NCBI GenBank assembly: GCA_036170535.1
Contig: JAVHPJ010000033.1
Location: forward strand, 1 to 64,000
Source: SSF53 sp036170535
GTDB taxonomy: Bacteria > Spirochaetota > Leptospiria > Leptospirales > Leptonemataceae
Direction: 5' to 3'
DNA: 64,000 nucleotides
Each line of letters begins with the position of its first letter. Within the stretch, counting starts at the first letter, position 1. The position numbers and the translations under genes were made by a program. Under the pieces are notes generated by a model. The model ran no database searches. It was given only the letters and a program-made list of their open reading frames with translations, and was not told the origin of the DNA. Shown here one piece after another: positions 23,552 through 32,840 of this stretch.

Positions 23552-25819
23552 ATGATCGAACGTCTTATATTGGATAATTTTGGCCGCTTTCAGAAGCGCG
23601 AGTTCCCGCTGGGACCGGCGACCGTGTTTTACGGACCCAACGAGGCCGGCAAAACCACGCTGTTTGACGCGCTTTTTTTTGCACTCTGCGCGCCCAAAGC
23701 CAACCGGCTCCCCGGCAAGCGCCTGCGCGAACGGTACGGCGAAAAAGCCGCCGCGCGGATTGAACGCGCCGCCGGCGCCATTGCAGCGGAACTGCCGGAA
23801 GACGAATTTCTGAGCCTGTATGCAATTCGCGCGGGCGATATCGATGTAAAACTGGAGAGCGGACAGCCCTGGCTCGATCGCGTCAAGTCGCGGCTGTTCT
23901 CCGGCGACCTCGACCCCGAGCTGGTCATCGAGTATCTGGAAAAACTGGCAACGGAACGCAAGAATTCGCGCGCCTCCCGGGAGTTGGTCGCCGTCCAGAC
24001 GGACCTGGCCGAGACGGAAGAGCGCCTCGCCGCGCGCACGGAACAACGCACGGCGGCCCTGCGGCGCGGCGCGCAGGTGAAAGAACTCGAGCGCAAAATC
24101 GAAGCTGAGCGTCTGCGGCAGAGCGCGAGTCTAGCGCGGCAGCGCGACCTGGAAGCCCGCATTGCCGCCGACGATCGGGTGCGCGAGCGCAAAAGCCTCG
24201 CCGAGCCGCTGCGCAAATACTTTGAATACGATCAGGCGCGCGCGGCAGCGGAGCGGCTGAGCGCCTATGCCCGCAGTCGTACGGCGGAGCTGGATCAACT
24301 CGAGCAGGAACGGTCGGCCGTACGCGAAAAACTCGCCGCGGCCGAACTGCAGCGCAACGCCCTGCTCAAAGAAGTGGAAGGTGAACGCGAAGAAGCGCGT
24401 CAGTGCGAATCGGCGCTGGTGGGTCTGCGCAAAGCTGCCGATCTCGCCGGACAGTTTATCGATCGAATTGCCGCAACCGTGCGCAATCGCTACCTGCGCA
24501 CTGCGACGCGCTGGAATCCGCTGCGCCTGGCCCTGGCGGGACTCGCGCTCGCGGCCGGTCTCGCGGGCGGCTATTTCGCCGGCGACGAATTTGTGCGCAT
24601 CGCTCTGATTGTGGGCGGCCTTGCGGGCGCCGCGCTGCTCACGCTCCTCGCGCGCAGCGTGGAACAAATCCCGGACGACTCGGCCCATTCCGCAGACCTG
24701 CAGCGGCTGCGCGAAGAATGGCAGCGTCGGACCGACCGCCCGGCGCCGGCCGCCAGCTCGCTTGACGGTTTGAAAGACGGATTCGCACGCCTGCAGATCG
24801 AACGCGACGAGCAGGAAAAACGCTTAGAACGTCTGCAGCAGAAGTTAATTGAACGCGATCGTAACCTGCAGGGCCTGGAACGCCAGCGTCTCGACGCCGC
24901 CGGCGCTCTCGCGGACGCCGATCGGCGCATGGCCGAACTCCTGCAACAACTGGGCGCTGGCTCGCGCGACGAATATCTGGCGGCGCTGGCGCGTTACGAA
25001 GCGGCCGAGGCCCTCGCGGGACGACTCGCGGCGGAACTCGAGCGCCTGGCCGGCGAGCGCAAACCGGCCGAACACCGCACCGAACTGGAACGTCGACTGA
25101 AAATTTTTGACGAGGAAGGCGTGGGCGAAGAGGCGCTCCCGGACGCGGAACGCGCGCGTCTGGTTGGCGATTTGCGCAAGCTGCAGGGCGAACGCGAGAT
25201 CCTCGAGACGGAGCTGGGCAAGCTGGAACAAGAGCGCGCGCGGCTCGCCGGCGAGATGCAGGGCTCTCTGGAACCAATCGCCCGCGAAATTGTCGAACTG
25301 GATCAGCGGCGCCTGCGGCTGGCGGAACGTCTGGATCAGTTGAAGCTGGATCGCGAGGCGGCGAAACTTGCCATCAACGCCCTGCGTACGCTCGAAAACG
25401 ACGCCAATGCGATGCTCGAAACCCTCGCCCTCGATTTGCAGGAATCTTTCACGCGCATTATACCCGACGCGCGCGACCTGCGCTTTCTCAAGCCGTCATT
25501 GGATTTTGGAAACATTGTGGTGCACGACGCCGCCGGAACCGCGCGCCCCCTGGAGGCCCTGAGTACCGGCACGCGCGACAGCTTCGTCTTCGCCGCGCGC
25601 CTCGCCCTGGCGCTGCGATCGAGCCCGGGCGGCGCACAACTCATCGCGCTCGACGAACCGTTTTTGACCCTCGATGCAGCGCGCGAACGCAACTGCCTGG
25701 AGTATCTGCGCGCATTTCAGGAAGAGCACGGCTGGCAGGTGGTGTTGCTGACGAAAGAGGAACGCTTGCGGGATGCGGCGGGGGAGATGCTTAAGGACGT
25801 GCGCGTGCACGAGCTGTGA
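23552..25819 (+). CDS. YhaN/SbcC-like AAA ATPase with internal membrane helices
   Basis: A 755-residue SMC-like ATPase. Walker A is FYGPNEAGKTTLFDA near residue 30, the signature is ALSTGTRDSFVFAARLALAL, and Walker B is LIALDEPFLTLD near the C-terminus. Between lie two long coiled coils interrupted, at about residues 322-370, by two hydrophobic helices (LALAGLALAAGLAGGYFAG and IALIVGGLAGAALLTLLA). That layout matches YhaN and not soluble SbcC; no zinc-hook CxxC is seen. ATG 23552 has GGAG eight bases upstream and begins exactly at the ATPase fold; ATG 23492 would add 20 residues. It works with the preceding metallophosphoesterase in DNA end processing, probably at the membrane. Confidence 0.85.
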   Translation: MIERLILDNFGRFQKREFPLGPATVFYGPNEAGKTTLFDALFFALCAPKANRLPGKRLRERYGEKAAARIERAAGAIAAELPEDEFLSLYAIRAGDIDVKLESGQPWLDRVKSRLFSGDLDPELVIEYLEKLATERKNSRASRELVAVQTDLAETEERLAARTEQRTAALRRGAQVKELERKIEAERLRQSASLARQRDLEARIAADDRVRERKSLAEPLRKYFEYDQARAAAERLSAYARSRTAELDQLEQERSAVREKLAAAELQRNALLKEVEGEREEARQCESALVGLRKAADLAGQFIDRIAATVRNRYLRTATRWNPLRLALAGLALAAGLAGGYFAGDEFVRIALIVGGLAGAALLTLLARSVEQIPDDSAHSADLQRLREEWQRRTDRPAPAASSLDGLKDGFARLQIERDEQEKRLERLQQKLIERDRNLQGLERQRLDAAGALADADRRMAELLQQLGAGSRDEYLAALARYEAAEALAGRLAAELERLAGERKPAEHRTELERRLKIFDEEGVGEEALPDAERARLVGDLRKLQGEREILETELGKLEQERARLAGEMQGSLEPIAREIVELDQRRLRLAERLDQLKLDREAAKLAINALRTLENDANAMLETLALDLQESFTRIIPDARDLRFLKPSLDFGNIVVHDAAGTARPLEALSTGTRDSFVFAARLALALRSSPGGAQLIALDEPFLTLDAARERNCLEYLRAFQEEHGWQVVLLTKEERLRDAAGEMLKDVRVHEL

Positions 25820-25910
25820 AAAACGGGCCCAATATCCGCACCGCGTCTGCGTTGGGGAGTTGGCTCCTGGTATTGGCTATTGAGCATTCATTCTTTGAAA
25901 AAAGATTCTA

Positions 25911-27089
25911 GTGAACGATGTGATTGAATCAAACAATATTCAGCGACACTGGAACTTTCGCAATTCCTGGCCTGGCCATCAATATCAACACAGGCGCCAT
26001 CTTCGGGAGAATGGACATCCAGATCTAAACAAACTGTACCGCAGCTTTCGTTTTCTGAGGGAATCCTTTCCAGACTCTATATTTCGGTTGCCGGAGAATC
26101 GCAGGCATCCCTTGCGAGAATTTGGTTCCAACCCGGTGTTCTGGTCCAGGCAGCGACTCTATTGGCTCGCTGATACAATGCAAGAAATCCTGCAACAAGA
26201 CGAGAGAGCCGGCCGCGAGTTAATCAAGAAAGTCAAGAACAAAAGTCAATGTGATGAGGCGTTAACTCTGCTTAAGGATCATCATTTCTTCCAGCAAGCC
26301 GGATTCAGCATTTCTTTTTTCCCCCGCCTTAGCAAGTCTCGGAAAATTCCGGATCTTGCGCTTTCCGAGTCCGACACACATTCGCGAATTCTTGTAGAGA
26401 CCTCATCGCTGCAAGAGCCGGAGGAATCTTCAGAAGCATGGGAGGTCATGAAAGCAATCGAATGCCTCCTCGATGCACAAGGCATTCACTTCAGTTACAA
26501 ATATGAATTGAAGCGAAGAATCCGGAAGGATGAAATCATTCAACTTCTCGAATTCATCCACTTATGCTTGCTTGAATTGCATAAAACCGGCGGACTGCAA
26601 ATACTTGATAACGATATGATTCGATTGCACGTGACGCAACCTGCCGACTACCAACTCCTCGAAGAGTGTCATGCTACTGGACCAATGAGCGACGGAAGCA
26701 CGGGTTGGCTAATGCCGAACCGTGAACCGGAACGCATATGGCGCGCCCTCAATAGAGAGAAGCGTCAACTTCCAGAAGCCGAACCGCATTTGATCTCTCT
26801 GCACATCCGTCCCTGGTTACCCCGGCCGCCCCTGGAGGCGCAGGTTGAATTTGGGCGCCAGTTATTTTTAGCGGCCCCTCACTGCGACGCCATCATACTT
26901 TCCGAATCTGCCTGGGATACGGAGGAATTTGCGCCAGTTTTTGGCAAAGACTTCGTTTATGTGCGCCAGACCATCGCAATGCAGTATGGTTTGCGCCGCC
27001 TCATTCTATTTTCAAAAACGAGTCGAATTCGCGACCGATTGTATCCGCGCCTCGGAAGTGAGCATACGCACACATTGAACGTTCCGTAA
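25911..27089 (+). CDS. Unknown protein with PD-(D/E)xK-like core
   Basis: A 392-residue protein that I do not recognise. Residues 105-165 read like a degraded PD-(D/E)xK nuclease core: a helix ending HHFFQQAGF, then KIPDLALSESD, then RILVETSSL (Pro-Asp, then Glu-x-Ser where Glu-x-Lys is usual). The N-terminal 90 residues are rich in Arg, His and aromatics; the C-terminal half has no clear motif. GTG 25911 is used; no strong ribosome binding site is seen. GC is lower than in the genes on both sides. It sits directly upstream of hsdM at the edge of the restriction-modification locus, so a defence-related role is plausible but unproven. Confidence 0.65.
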   Translation: MNDVIESNNIQRHWNFRNSWPGHQYQHRRHLRENGHPDLNKLYRSFRFLRESFPDSIFRLPENRRHPLREFGSNPVFWSRQRLYWLADTMQEILQQDERAGRELIKKVKNKSQCDEALTLLKDHHFFQQAGFSISFFPRLSKSRKIPDLALSESDTHSRILVETSSLQEPEESSEAWEVMKAIECLLDAQGIHFSYKYELKRRIRKDEIIQLLEFIHLCLLELHKTGGLQILDNDMIRLHVTQPADYQLLEECHATGPMSDGSTGWLMPNREPERIWRALNREKRQLPEAEPHLISLHIRPWLPRPPLEAQVEFGRQLFLAAPHCDAIILSESAWDTEEFAPVFGKDFVYVRQTIAMQYGLRRLILFSKTSRIRDRLYPRLGSEHTHTLNVP

Positions 27090-27154
27090 TCGTACCCGCC
27101 GCCCCTTTCGGCTTGCCGCCAGGGCGGCCGTACCGCGACTCTGCCCGTACCTGC

Positions 27155-28903
27155 ATGGCGGAACAAAATCTCTCCTCGTTTATCTGGTCGGTTGCGGATC
27201 GACTGCGCGGCGACTACAAACAATCGGAATATGGCAAGGTGATCCTGCCCTTCACCGTACTGCGGCGGCTGGACTGCGTACTCGCGCCCACGCGCAAGGC
27301 GGTGCTCGCGGAATTCGAAAAACGCACAAAGGAAGGCGTAAATCCGGACCCGTATTTACGTAAAAAGTCGGGCGTTGCGTTTTACAATACATCCGAGCTG
27401 GATTTTGCGCGCATAACGGCAAACACTAAGAATGTCGCAAAGGATTTGAAAGCCTACATCAAAGGTTTTTCCGACGAGGTCAAAGATATTGTCCAGAGTT
27501 TCGACTTTGAGGCGCAGATCACACGGCTGGATAAGGCCGGCCTCATCTATCAAGTTGTGGAGAAGTTCAATGAAATTGATCTGCATCCGGACCGCGTCTC
27601 CAATGCCGAGATGGGTCAGATCTTCGAGGAATTGATTCGCAAGTTCGCGGAACTTTCCAACGAAACGGCCGGAGAGCACTTCACGCCGCGCGAGGTCATC
27701 CGGCTGATGGTGCGGCTGTTATTTATTGAAGACGAGGCGGAGTTAAAAGTACCCGGAAAGGTGCGTTCGCTCTACGATCCCGCCGCAGGCACCGGCGGCA
27801 TGTTAAGCGTGGCGGACGAATATCTCATGGGCCTGAATCCGGACGCACGACTTGCGCTGTACGGTCAGGAGGTCAATCCGGAATCCTACGCAATCTGCAA
27901 AGGCGACATGCTGATCAAAAACAGCGCAGAAGCGCCGCACATCATCCTGGGTAACACGCTTTCCAACGACGGTTTGCCCAAAGATACGCGCTTTGATTAC
28001 ATGCTTTCGAATCCGCCCTTTGGCGTGGAATGGAAAAAAATCGAAAAAGAAGTCCGCGCGGAAGCCGAAAAACTGGGCTTTGACGGCCGCTTTGGACCGG
28101 GCCTGCCGCGCGTAAGCGACGGCTCCCTGCTATTTTTGCTGCACCTGCTTTCTAAAATGCGCCGCGGGATGAACGAGGGCAGCCGCATCGGCATTGTGTT
28201 AAACGGCTCGCCGCTGTTTACCGGCGGAGCGGGCAGCGGCGAAAGCGAGATTCGCGGTCACGTACTAAAGGGCGATCTTTTAGAAGCGATCATTGCGCTG
28301 CCGACGGACATGTTTTATAACACCGGCATCAGCACCTACATCTGGATTCTGAGCAATCGCAAGCCCGCCGCGCGGCGCGGAAAAGTGCAACTCATCGACG
28401 CGAGCGGATTTTCTCAGAAGATGCGCAAGAGTCTCGGCAGCAAACGCAAGGAGCTCGCGCCGGAGCACATCGACGACATTGTGCAGATCTTTCGGGACGC
28501 AAAGGATCTCACGCGCGGCGGTCGGCCGATCAGTCGCGTTTTTAAGAACGACGACTTTGGCTACCAGACTATCACCATCGAACGGCCGCTGCGCAACGCC
28601 GCGGGCGAGATTGTGCTGCTTGAAAAAGGCAAGAACAAGGGCCAACCCGCGCCGGATGCAAACCTGCGCGATACGGAAAACGTGCCGCTGGGCGAAGACA
28701 TTGACGCGTACTTTGAGCGCGAGGTGAAGCCGCACGCGCCGGACGCCTGGATCGATCGGGAGAAGACGAAAATCGGCTGGGAAATTCCGTTTAATCGCCA
28801 CTTCTACGTATTTCAACCGCCGCGCCCGCTGGCGGAAATCGACGCCGAGTTAAAGCTCGTCAGCGATCGCATTGTGAAGCGCATCGGCGAGCTGACGCAG
28901 TAA
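27155..28903 (+). CDS. hsdM: Type I restriction-modification, methyltransferase subunit HsdM
   Basis: A 582-residue N6-adenine methyltransferase subunit. The N-terminal HsdM_N domain (SFIWSVADRLRGDYKQSEYG, VILPFTVLRRLD) is followed by the SAM motif YDPAAGTGGML and the catalytic NPPF (SNPPFGVEW). It methylates adenines in the target set by HsdS and is required for restriction by the full complex. ATG 27155 begins the conserved N-terminus (MAEQNLSSFIW). hsdS and hsdR lie downstream on the same strand but are separated from hsdM by the toxin/immunity-like pair at 29035-31306. Confidence 0.95.
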   Translation: MAEQNLSSFIWSVADRLRGDYKQSEYGKVILPFTVLRRLDCVLAPTRKAVLAEFEKRTKEGVNPDPYLRKKSGVAFYNTSELDFARITANTKNVAKDLKAYIKGFSDEVKDIVQSFDFEAQITRLDKAGLIYQVVEKFNEIDLHPDRVSNAEMGQIFEELIRKFAELSNETAGEHFTPREVIRLMVRLLFIEDEAELKVPGKVRSLYDPAAGTGGMLSVADEYLMGLNPDARLALYGQEVNPESYAICKGDMLIKNSAEAPHIILGNTLSNDGLPKDTRFDYMLSNPPFGVEWKKIEKEVRAEAEKLGFDGRFGPGLPRVSDGSLLFLLHLLSKMRRGMNEGSRIGIVLNGSPLFTGGAGSGESEIRGHVLKGDLLEAIIALPTDMFYNTGISTYIWILSNRKPAARRGKVQLIDASGFSQKMRKSLGSKRKELAPEHIDDIVQIFRDAKDLTRGGRPISRVFKNDDFGYQTITIERPLRNAAGEIVLLEKGKNKGQPAPDANLRDTENVPLGEDIDAYFEREVKPHAPDAWIDREKTKIGWEIPFNRHFYVFQPPRPLAEIDAELKLVSDRIVKRIGELTQ

Positions 28904-29034
28904 GTGGCGCGCGCCCGGCGATGCGCGCCGGCATCTCGAGAATTTCACGGACGACGCTTTCCGCTCGTAATTTGTAAAACGGAGTTTTTGCTTGCGGGGA
29001 AGTGTTCGGCGATCGACAGTCCGGATCAATCGCC

Positions 29035-30414
29035 ATGATCTTCGAACGCGCGCCGCAATCCGATCGAACCCAGCCCCAGTTCCACGGCAAAAACTCCTTG
29101 AGCGGAAAAAGCTCTTGCAAAGGCTGCTTCCACGACTTGCCCCGCTCCGTAAAGGAACAAATCGGGATGGTTGCGCCAACGGTCGTCGCCCGCGACACGA
29201 CGCCGGCGGAGGAAGTCGAGCGTCAGGCCGAAACGCCGCGGCCGATCGCCGAGGAAGAAATACCCGCTCAGGCGGACCCCGTGCCGCGCGTCGCGCGCAA
29301 GGAAAACCTGGCGCCGCCGGCGCGCTACCAGCCGGACGCTGTCGTTGCGTTTGACGCGCGCGGAAAGAAAACCATCGAAGCATTGCCCGTCGGACCGGAC
29401 GGCGTGCAGCGGTACCGCGTGACGCGCGACGTGCGCCCGGAGGCGCGCTTGCAACAGAGCATTGCACAGATTCAACGAGAGCCGCGTACGGAGCCGCCGC
29501 GGACGCTGGCGCGCGCGCAACAACTCGCGCTATTCGCGCAGGTCGCGCGCTGGATGGAAGCGGGTCTCCTGCAGGAAACCCGCCTGCCCGCGGGCGTGCC
29601 GCCCTTCCCTGAGTTTCAGATTACGCCTGAGGAAGCGGCGCACTGGCGGACGGCGCTGCTTTTTACCGGAGTCACCGGAACCAAAGAATTACTGGAGAAG
29701 GCCGTGGCGGCCCAAACTGCGCGGACTGCGGGCGCGGCGTCCGCTGGCGGCGGCATTCTCGCCCGCATTCTCGTGCGCGGTGGAATCATCCTCGCCCTGA
29801 TCCTACCCAGCGGTCCGTTGAACGAGGATGAAGAACGCAACGAACTCACCGGCGACTTTCTCGCAGGCTTCGAACAGCGCTGGTGGTCCGCGCTTTCGCA
29901 GAGTCAGAAACAATATCTCATGGAGCTGAAACAACGCGAGGATGATCGCGTCTTTGGCGAAGCCCGCCTTATCGAGGAAACGCAGGAGCGACTGGAAGAC
30001 CAGACGGCCGTCTCCGCCGACCGGGAAGGCGAAGCGGCGCCAACCTGCGAGCGGCGCGATGTCCCGCGCCGGGGCGGTCATCGGGAACACGACGCCTACG
30101 CGACCCGCGTCACCGGCTCGCCGCGGGATCATTTTGTGTTTTCGCGAGCGACCGGTTTACACATAAGTTATGATGGACTCACACGGCCAACCCTGGTCTG
30201 GGAATGTAAAGTCCGTTACTGGTGGTGGGATCTCCCGGACTATCGGAGCTTGAAAGAGGAGGTTTTGCGCCGATTCGAAGGTCAGCGTCGAAGAGGAATA
30301 TTGATTGCCCGTGCATGCGGTCTTAAGCATAAATGGGCTGTCCAGAACCCGGCATTGGCTCTCGATCTGAGGCGACTCTGGGGAAGTGATCCCGAAATCG
30401 ATGTCATTCGTTGA
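29035..30414 (+). CDS. Putative toxin with C-terminal restriction-endonuclease-fold domain
   Basis: A 459-residue protein. The N-terminal 150 residues are rich in Pro, Glu and Arg and look disordered; the middle has a helical region with one hydrophobic segment (ILARILVRGGIILALILP). The last 110 residues form a compact domain: HDAYATRVTGSPRDHFVF, SYDGLTRPTLVWECKV, then QRRRGILIARACGLKHKW. Asp380, Glu390 and Lys392 fit a PD-(D/E)xK site of the kind found in polymorphic-toxin REase tips (Tox-REase-5 or DUF6310 are candidates from memory). No signal peptide is seen. ATG 29035 is used; a GTG at 29002 is in frame. It overlaps the next gene by 14 bases, as toxin and immunity genes often do. GC falls toward the 3' end. 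Toxicity is inference. Confidence 0.65.
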   Translation: MIFERAPQSDRTQPQFHGKNSLSGKSSCKGCFHDLPRSVKEQIGMVAPTVVARDTTPAEEVERQAETPRPIAEEEIPAQADPVPRVARKENLAPPARYQPDAVVAFDARGKKTIEALPVGPDGVQRYRVTRDVRPEARLQQSIAQIQREPRTEPPRTLARAQQLALFAQVARWMEAGLLQETRLPAGVPPFPEFQITPEEAAHWRTALLFTGVTGTKELLEKAVAAQTARTAGAASAGGGILARILVRGGIILALILPSGPLNEDEERNELTGDFLAGFEQRWWSALSQSQKQYLMELKQREDDRVFGEARLIEETQERLEDQTAVSADREGEAAPTCERRDVPRRGGHREHDAYATRVTGSPRDHFVFSRATGLHISYDGLTRPTLVWECKVRYWWWDLPDYRSLKEEVLRRFEGQRRRGILIARACGLKHKWAVQNPALALDLRRLWGSDPEIDVIR

Positions 30415-31306
30415 AAGAAATACAAACAAATGGCTGAATTCTACAGCCTCAGCGTCGCTCTTGTTGACCGTGATGCGGCCCCAGGAAGTGACCCAGACGT
30501 TGCCGGCCGCGCTCTTCTCCGCAATCGATTCTGTCCGAGCGTGGACAGGTGCGCCGCAGGCGCTCTTCAAAGGCCTTCCCGGAAAGCGGAAGCATCCTCC
30601 GCAAGAGATACCCTATAGCGTCGAGGCGGTGGCCACGTATGTTTCCGAAAACCTGGCACTAACTGGCCTGGAAGACATTCATTTGAGCGTGTTCAACTTA
30701 CAGGATACTGCTTCTACGAAATTTACATATGCTCTCGATTGGTTGGATCTCGCCCACATCGACAACCCCGGCGTACATCGTATCCAGGTGTATCTCGCTG
30801 CACGCGAGAGCTATTCAGGCCCGAGAGTCGAATCCGGCGAATTTGCCAGGTTTTTTGGTAGGTTGGCTGGCAACGTCGTGGCCACGCAGGCATTCATTTA
30901 TGACACGCGAATCCAGGACCTATTTGTGAGTCCGCGCGCGTTCCACGAGGCAATAAAAGCGCGACCGATTGAAGAACACGAGCGAATTGCGCCCTTGCTC
31001 GTGCCGGAAGATCCGGAGCTGCATTTGCCCCAAATACTCTACGAACATCAATTTGACCTGCGCATGGCCCCGAAAGCCGTCTGGTGGATCAACTACTGGA
31101 ACCAGACGATAGTCGAGAACATCGGCCGCGACCGGATTCTTTCCGCGCCCTGGGCCGCAACTCACGAAATGCCGGACGGCGCGCTTTTGCTCGAAGTTAC
31201 CCGCGAACGCCTGGACGTTGCCCGCCGCGACCATTGCCAGCGACTGCGCGAAATTTGTGCGGCGATTGATCTTATTGGCGTGCAGGAACGCTTCCGACTG
31301 AAATGA
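30401..31306 (+). CDS. Probable immunity protein for the upstream toxin
   Basis: A 301-residue soluble alpha/beta protein with no signal peptide. Distinct phrases are KAVWWINYWNQTIVENIG, ILSAPWAATHEMPDGALLLEVT and a helical end LREICAAIDLIGVQERFRLK. The pattern resembles immunity families of the Imm52 or DUF5953 type that sit beside REase-fold toxins, mainly in myxobacteria; this is a recollection, not a search. It starts within the toxin gene's end (ATG 30401, or a GTG at 30386). The pairing, order and low-GC island support an immunity role. It is followed after 52 bases by hsdS. Confidence 0.55.
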   Translation: MSFVERNTNKWLNSTASASLLLTVMRPQEVTQTLPAALFSAIDSVRAWTGAPQALFKGLPGKRKHPPQEIPYSVEAVATYVSENLALTGLEDIHLSVFNLQDTASTKFTYALDWLDLAHIDNPGVHRIQVYLAARESYSGPRVESGEFARFFGRLAGNVVATQAFIYDTRIQDLFVSPRAFHEAIKARPIEEHERIAPLLVPEDPELHLPQILYEHQFDLRMAPKAVWWINYWNQTIVENIGRDRILSAPWAATHEMPDGALLLEVTRERLDVARRDHCQRLREICAAIDLIGVQERFRLK

Positions 31307-31358
31307 TCGCCAGCCCGTCGACCCAAACAAACGCGCGCGCCCCAGGAGAACCCAGACC

Positions 31359-32717
31359 GTGAGCTTCCCGCGTTATCCCGCATATAAAGACTCCGGCGTG
31401 GAGTGGCTGGGCGAAGTGCCGGCGCATTGGGAGGTGGTGCGGTTGGGTCAGGTAAGCTTGTTGAATCCTGCGAAACGAGAAGTTCAATCACTGCCACGCG
31501 ATACTGGCGTTTCCTTCCTACCCATGCAAGCGATTGGAGAAGACGGTTCACTGGATTTGACCGCGGTAAAAACACTGGAAGAAGTTGAAACTGGTTATAC
31601 CTTCTTTCGTGACAATGATGTAATACTCGCGAAGATCACGCCTTGCTTCGAAAACGGCAAAGGAGCCGTAGCACGCGGACTGCTTAACGGAATCGGTTTT
31701 GGCACTACCGAGCTGATAGTCGTCCGAACGGACACCGCAAGAATCAATGCGGATTACTTGCACCTTTTCTTTCACTCGCGCTTGTTTCGCAGCCGAGGAG
31801 AAGCGGAAATGTACGGCGCCGGCGGGCAAAAGCGAGTTCCGGAGGCCTACGTCGCCAATTTCCCGCTCCCCCTCCCGCCCCTGCCCGAACAAACCGCCAT
31901 CGCGCAGTTCCTCGATCGCGAAACCGCCGAACTCGACGCGCTTGTGGCGGACCAGGAGCGTCTGATCGCGCTTTTGAAAGAAAAACGCCAGGCGGTGATT
32001 TCGCACGCGGTGACCCGGGGCCTCAATCCGGATGCGCCGCGCAAGGACTCCGGCGTGGAGTGGCTGGGCGATGTGCCGGCGCATTGGGAGGTGGTGCGGT
32101 TGAAGCGGCAGACTCGGCACCTTGAACAAGGATGGAGCCCACAATGTGAGAATACTCCCGCCGATTTCGAAAAAGAGTGGGGCGTACTAAAAGTCGGGTG
32201 CGTGAATGGCGGCAGGTTTTCGCCAAATGAAAACAAACTGTTGCCTACGGATTTAGCTCCCGAGCGGGCTTTGTCCTTGATAGCAGGGGATTTGCTGATA
32301 TCTCGTGCGAACACACGAGAACTTGTCGGTGGGGCGGCCGTAGTCGACCGCGACTATCCGAATCTCATGATTAGCGACAAGCTATACCGCCTACGACTGT
32401 ACAGCTCACTAAATCCAGAATATGCGGCGCGGTATCTGGTTTGTGATACGGCGCGTAGTCGCATTGAGCTTGAAGCAACCGGGGCAAGCGCGTCGATGGT
32501 CAACATCGCACAATCAACTATCACCGAACTCTTCGTCCCCCTCCCCCCAGTTTCCGAACAAACCGCCATCGTCGAGTATCTGGATCGCGAAACCGCGAAA
32601 CTCGACGGCCTGGTGGCGGAGGCGGAGCACGCAATCGCCCTGCTGCGCGAGCGGCGCAGCGCACTGATCTCGGCGGCTGTGACCGGCCAGATCGATGTGC
32701 GCGGCCGGGCGACCTGA
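31359..32717 (+). CDS. hsdS: Type I restriction-modification, specificity subunit HsdS
   Basis: A 452-residue specificity subunit with two target-recognition domains (about 1-185 and 219-400). Each is introduced by the same phrase (DSGVEWLGEVPAHWEVVRL, second copy with D for E) and closed by PLPPLPEQTAIAQFLDRETAELD or PLPPVSEQTAIVEYLDRETAKLD plus a helical spacer. The two recognition halves differ, so the target should be bipartite and asymmetric. It starts with GTG 31359. Shared flanks form a 57-bp direct DNA repeat (31389-31445 and 32046-32102) that would allow domain shuffling. Expected to act with HsdM and HsdR. Confidence 0.95.
   Translation: MSFPRYPAYKDSGVEWLGEVPAHWEVVRLGQVSLLNPAKREVQSLPRDTGVSFLPMQAIGEDGSLDLTAVKTLEEVETGYTFFRDNDVILAKITPCFENGKGAVARGLLNGIGFGTTELIVVRTDTARINADYLHLFFHSRLFRSRGEAEMYGAGGQKRVPEAYVANFPLPLPPLPEQTAIAQFLDRETAELDALVADQERLIALLKEKRQAVISHAVTRGLNPDAPRKDSGVEWLGDVPAHWEVVRLKRQTRHLEQGWSPQCENTPADFEKEWGVLKVGCVNGGRFSPNENKLLPTDLAPERALSLIAGDLLISRANTRELVGGAAVVDRDYPNLMISDKLYRLRLYSSLNPEYAARYLVCDTARSRIELEATGASASMVNIAQSTITELFVPLPPVSEQTAIVEYLDRETAKLDGLVAEAEHAIALLRERRSALISAAVTGQIDVRGRAT
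31389..31445 (+). repeat. 57-bp direct repeat in hsdS, copy 1
   Basis: Begins GACTCCGGCGTGGAGTGG and recurs at 32046-32102 with one mismatch (GAAGTG against GATGTG). The copies are 657 bases apart, an exact number of codons, and mark the start of each recognition domain. Confidence 0.9.
32046..32102 (+). repeat. 57-bp direct repeat in hsdS, copy 2
   Basis: Second copy of the repeat at 31389-31445, in frame, at the start of the second target-recognition domain. Confidence 0.9.
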
Positions 32718-32840
32718 GCCGTCCTCGCGCATGATCCCGCCAATTTTTGGTTATCCGGTGCGTTTTTTCTACTTTGCGTAAGCTGACGCGCCGGCAAAGT
32801 CTGCGTCGGGGTCGCGCGGCGCGCCCGGTCCCGCTGCGCC

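Noticed and set aside
31389..32102. CRISPR-like repeats
   Set aside because: There are only two copies, 657 bases apart and in frame. They encode the conserved flanks of HsdS recognition domains.
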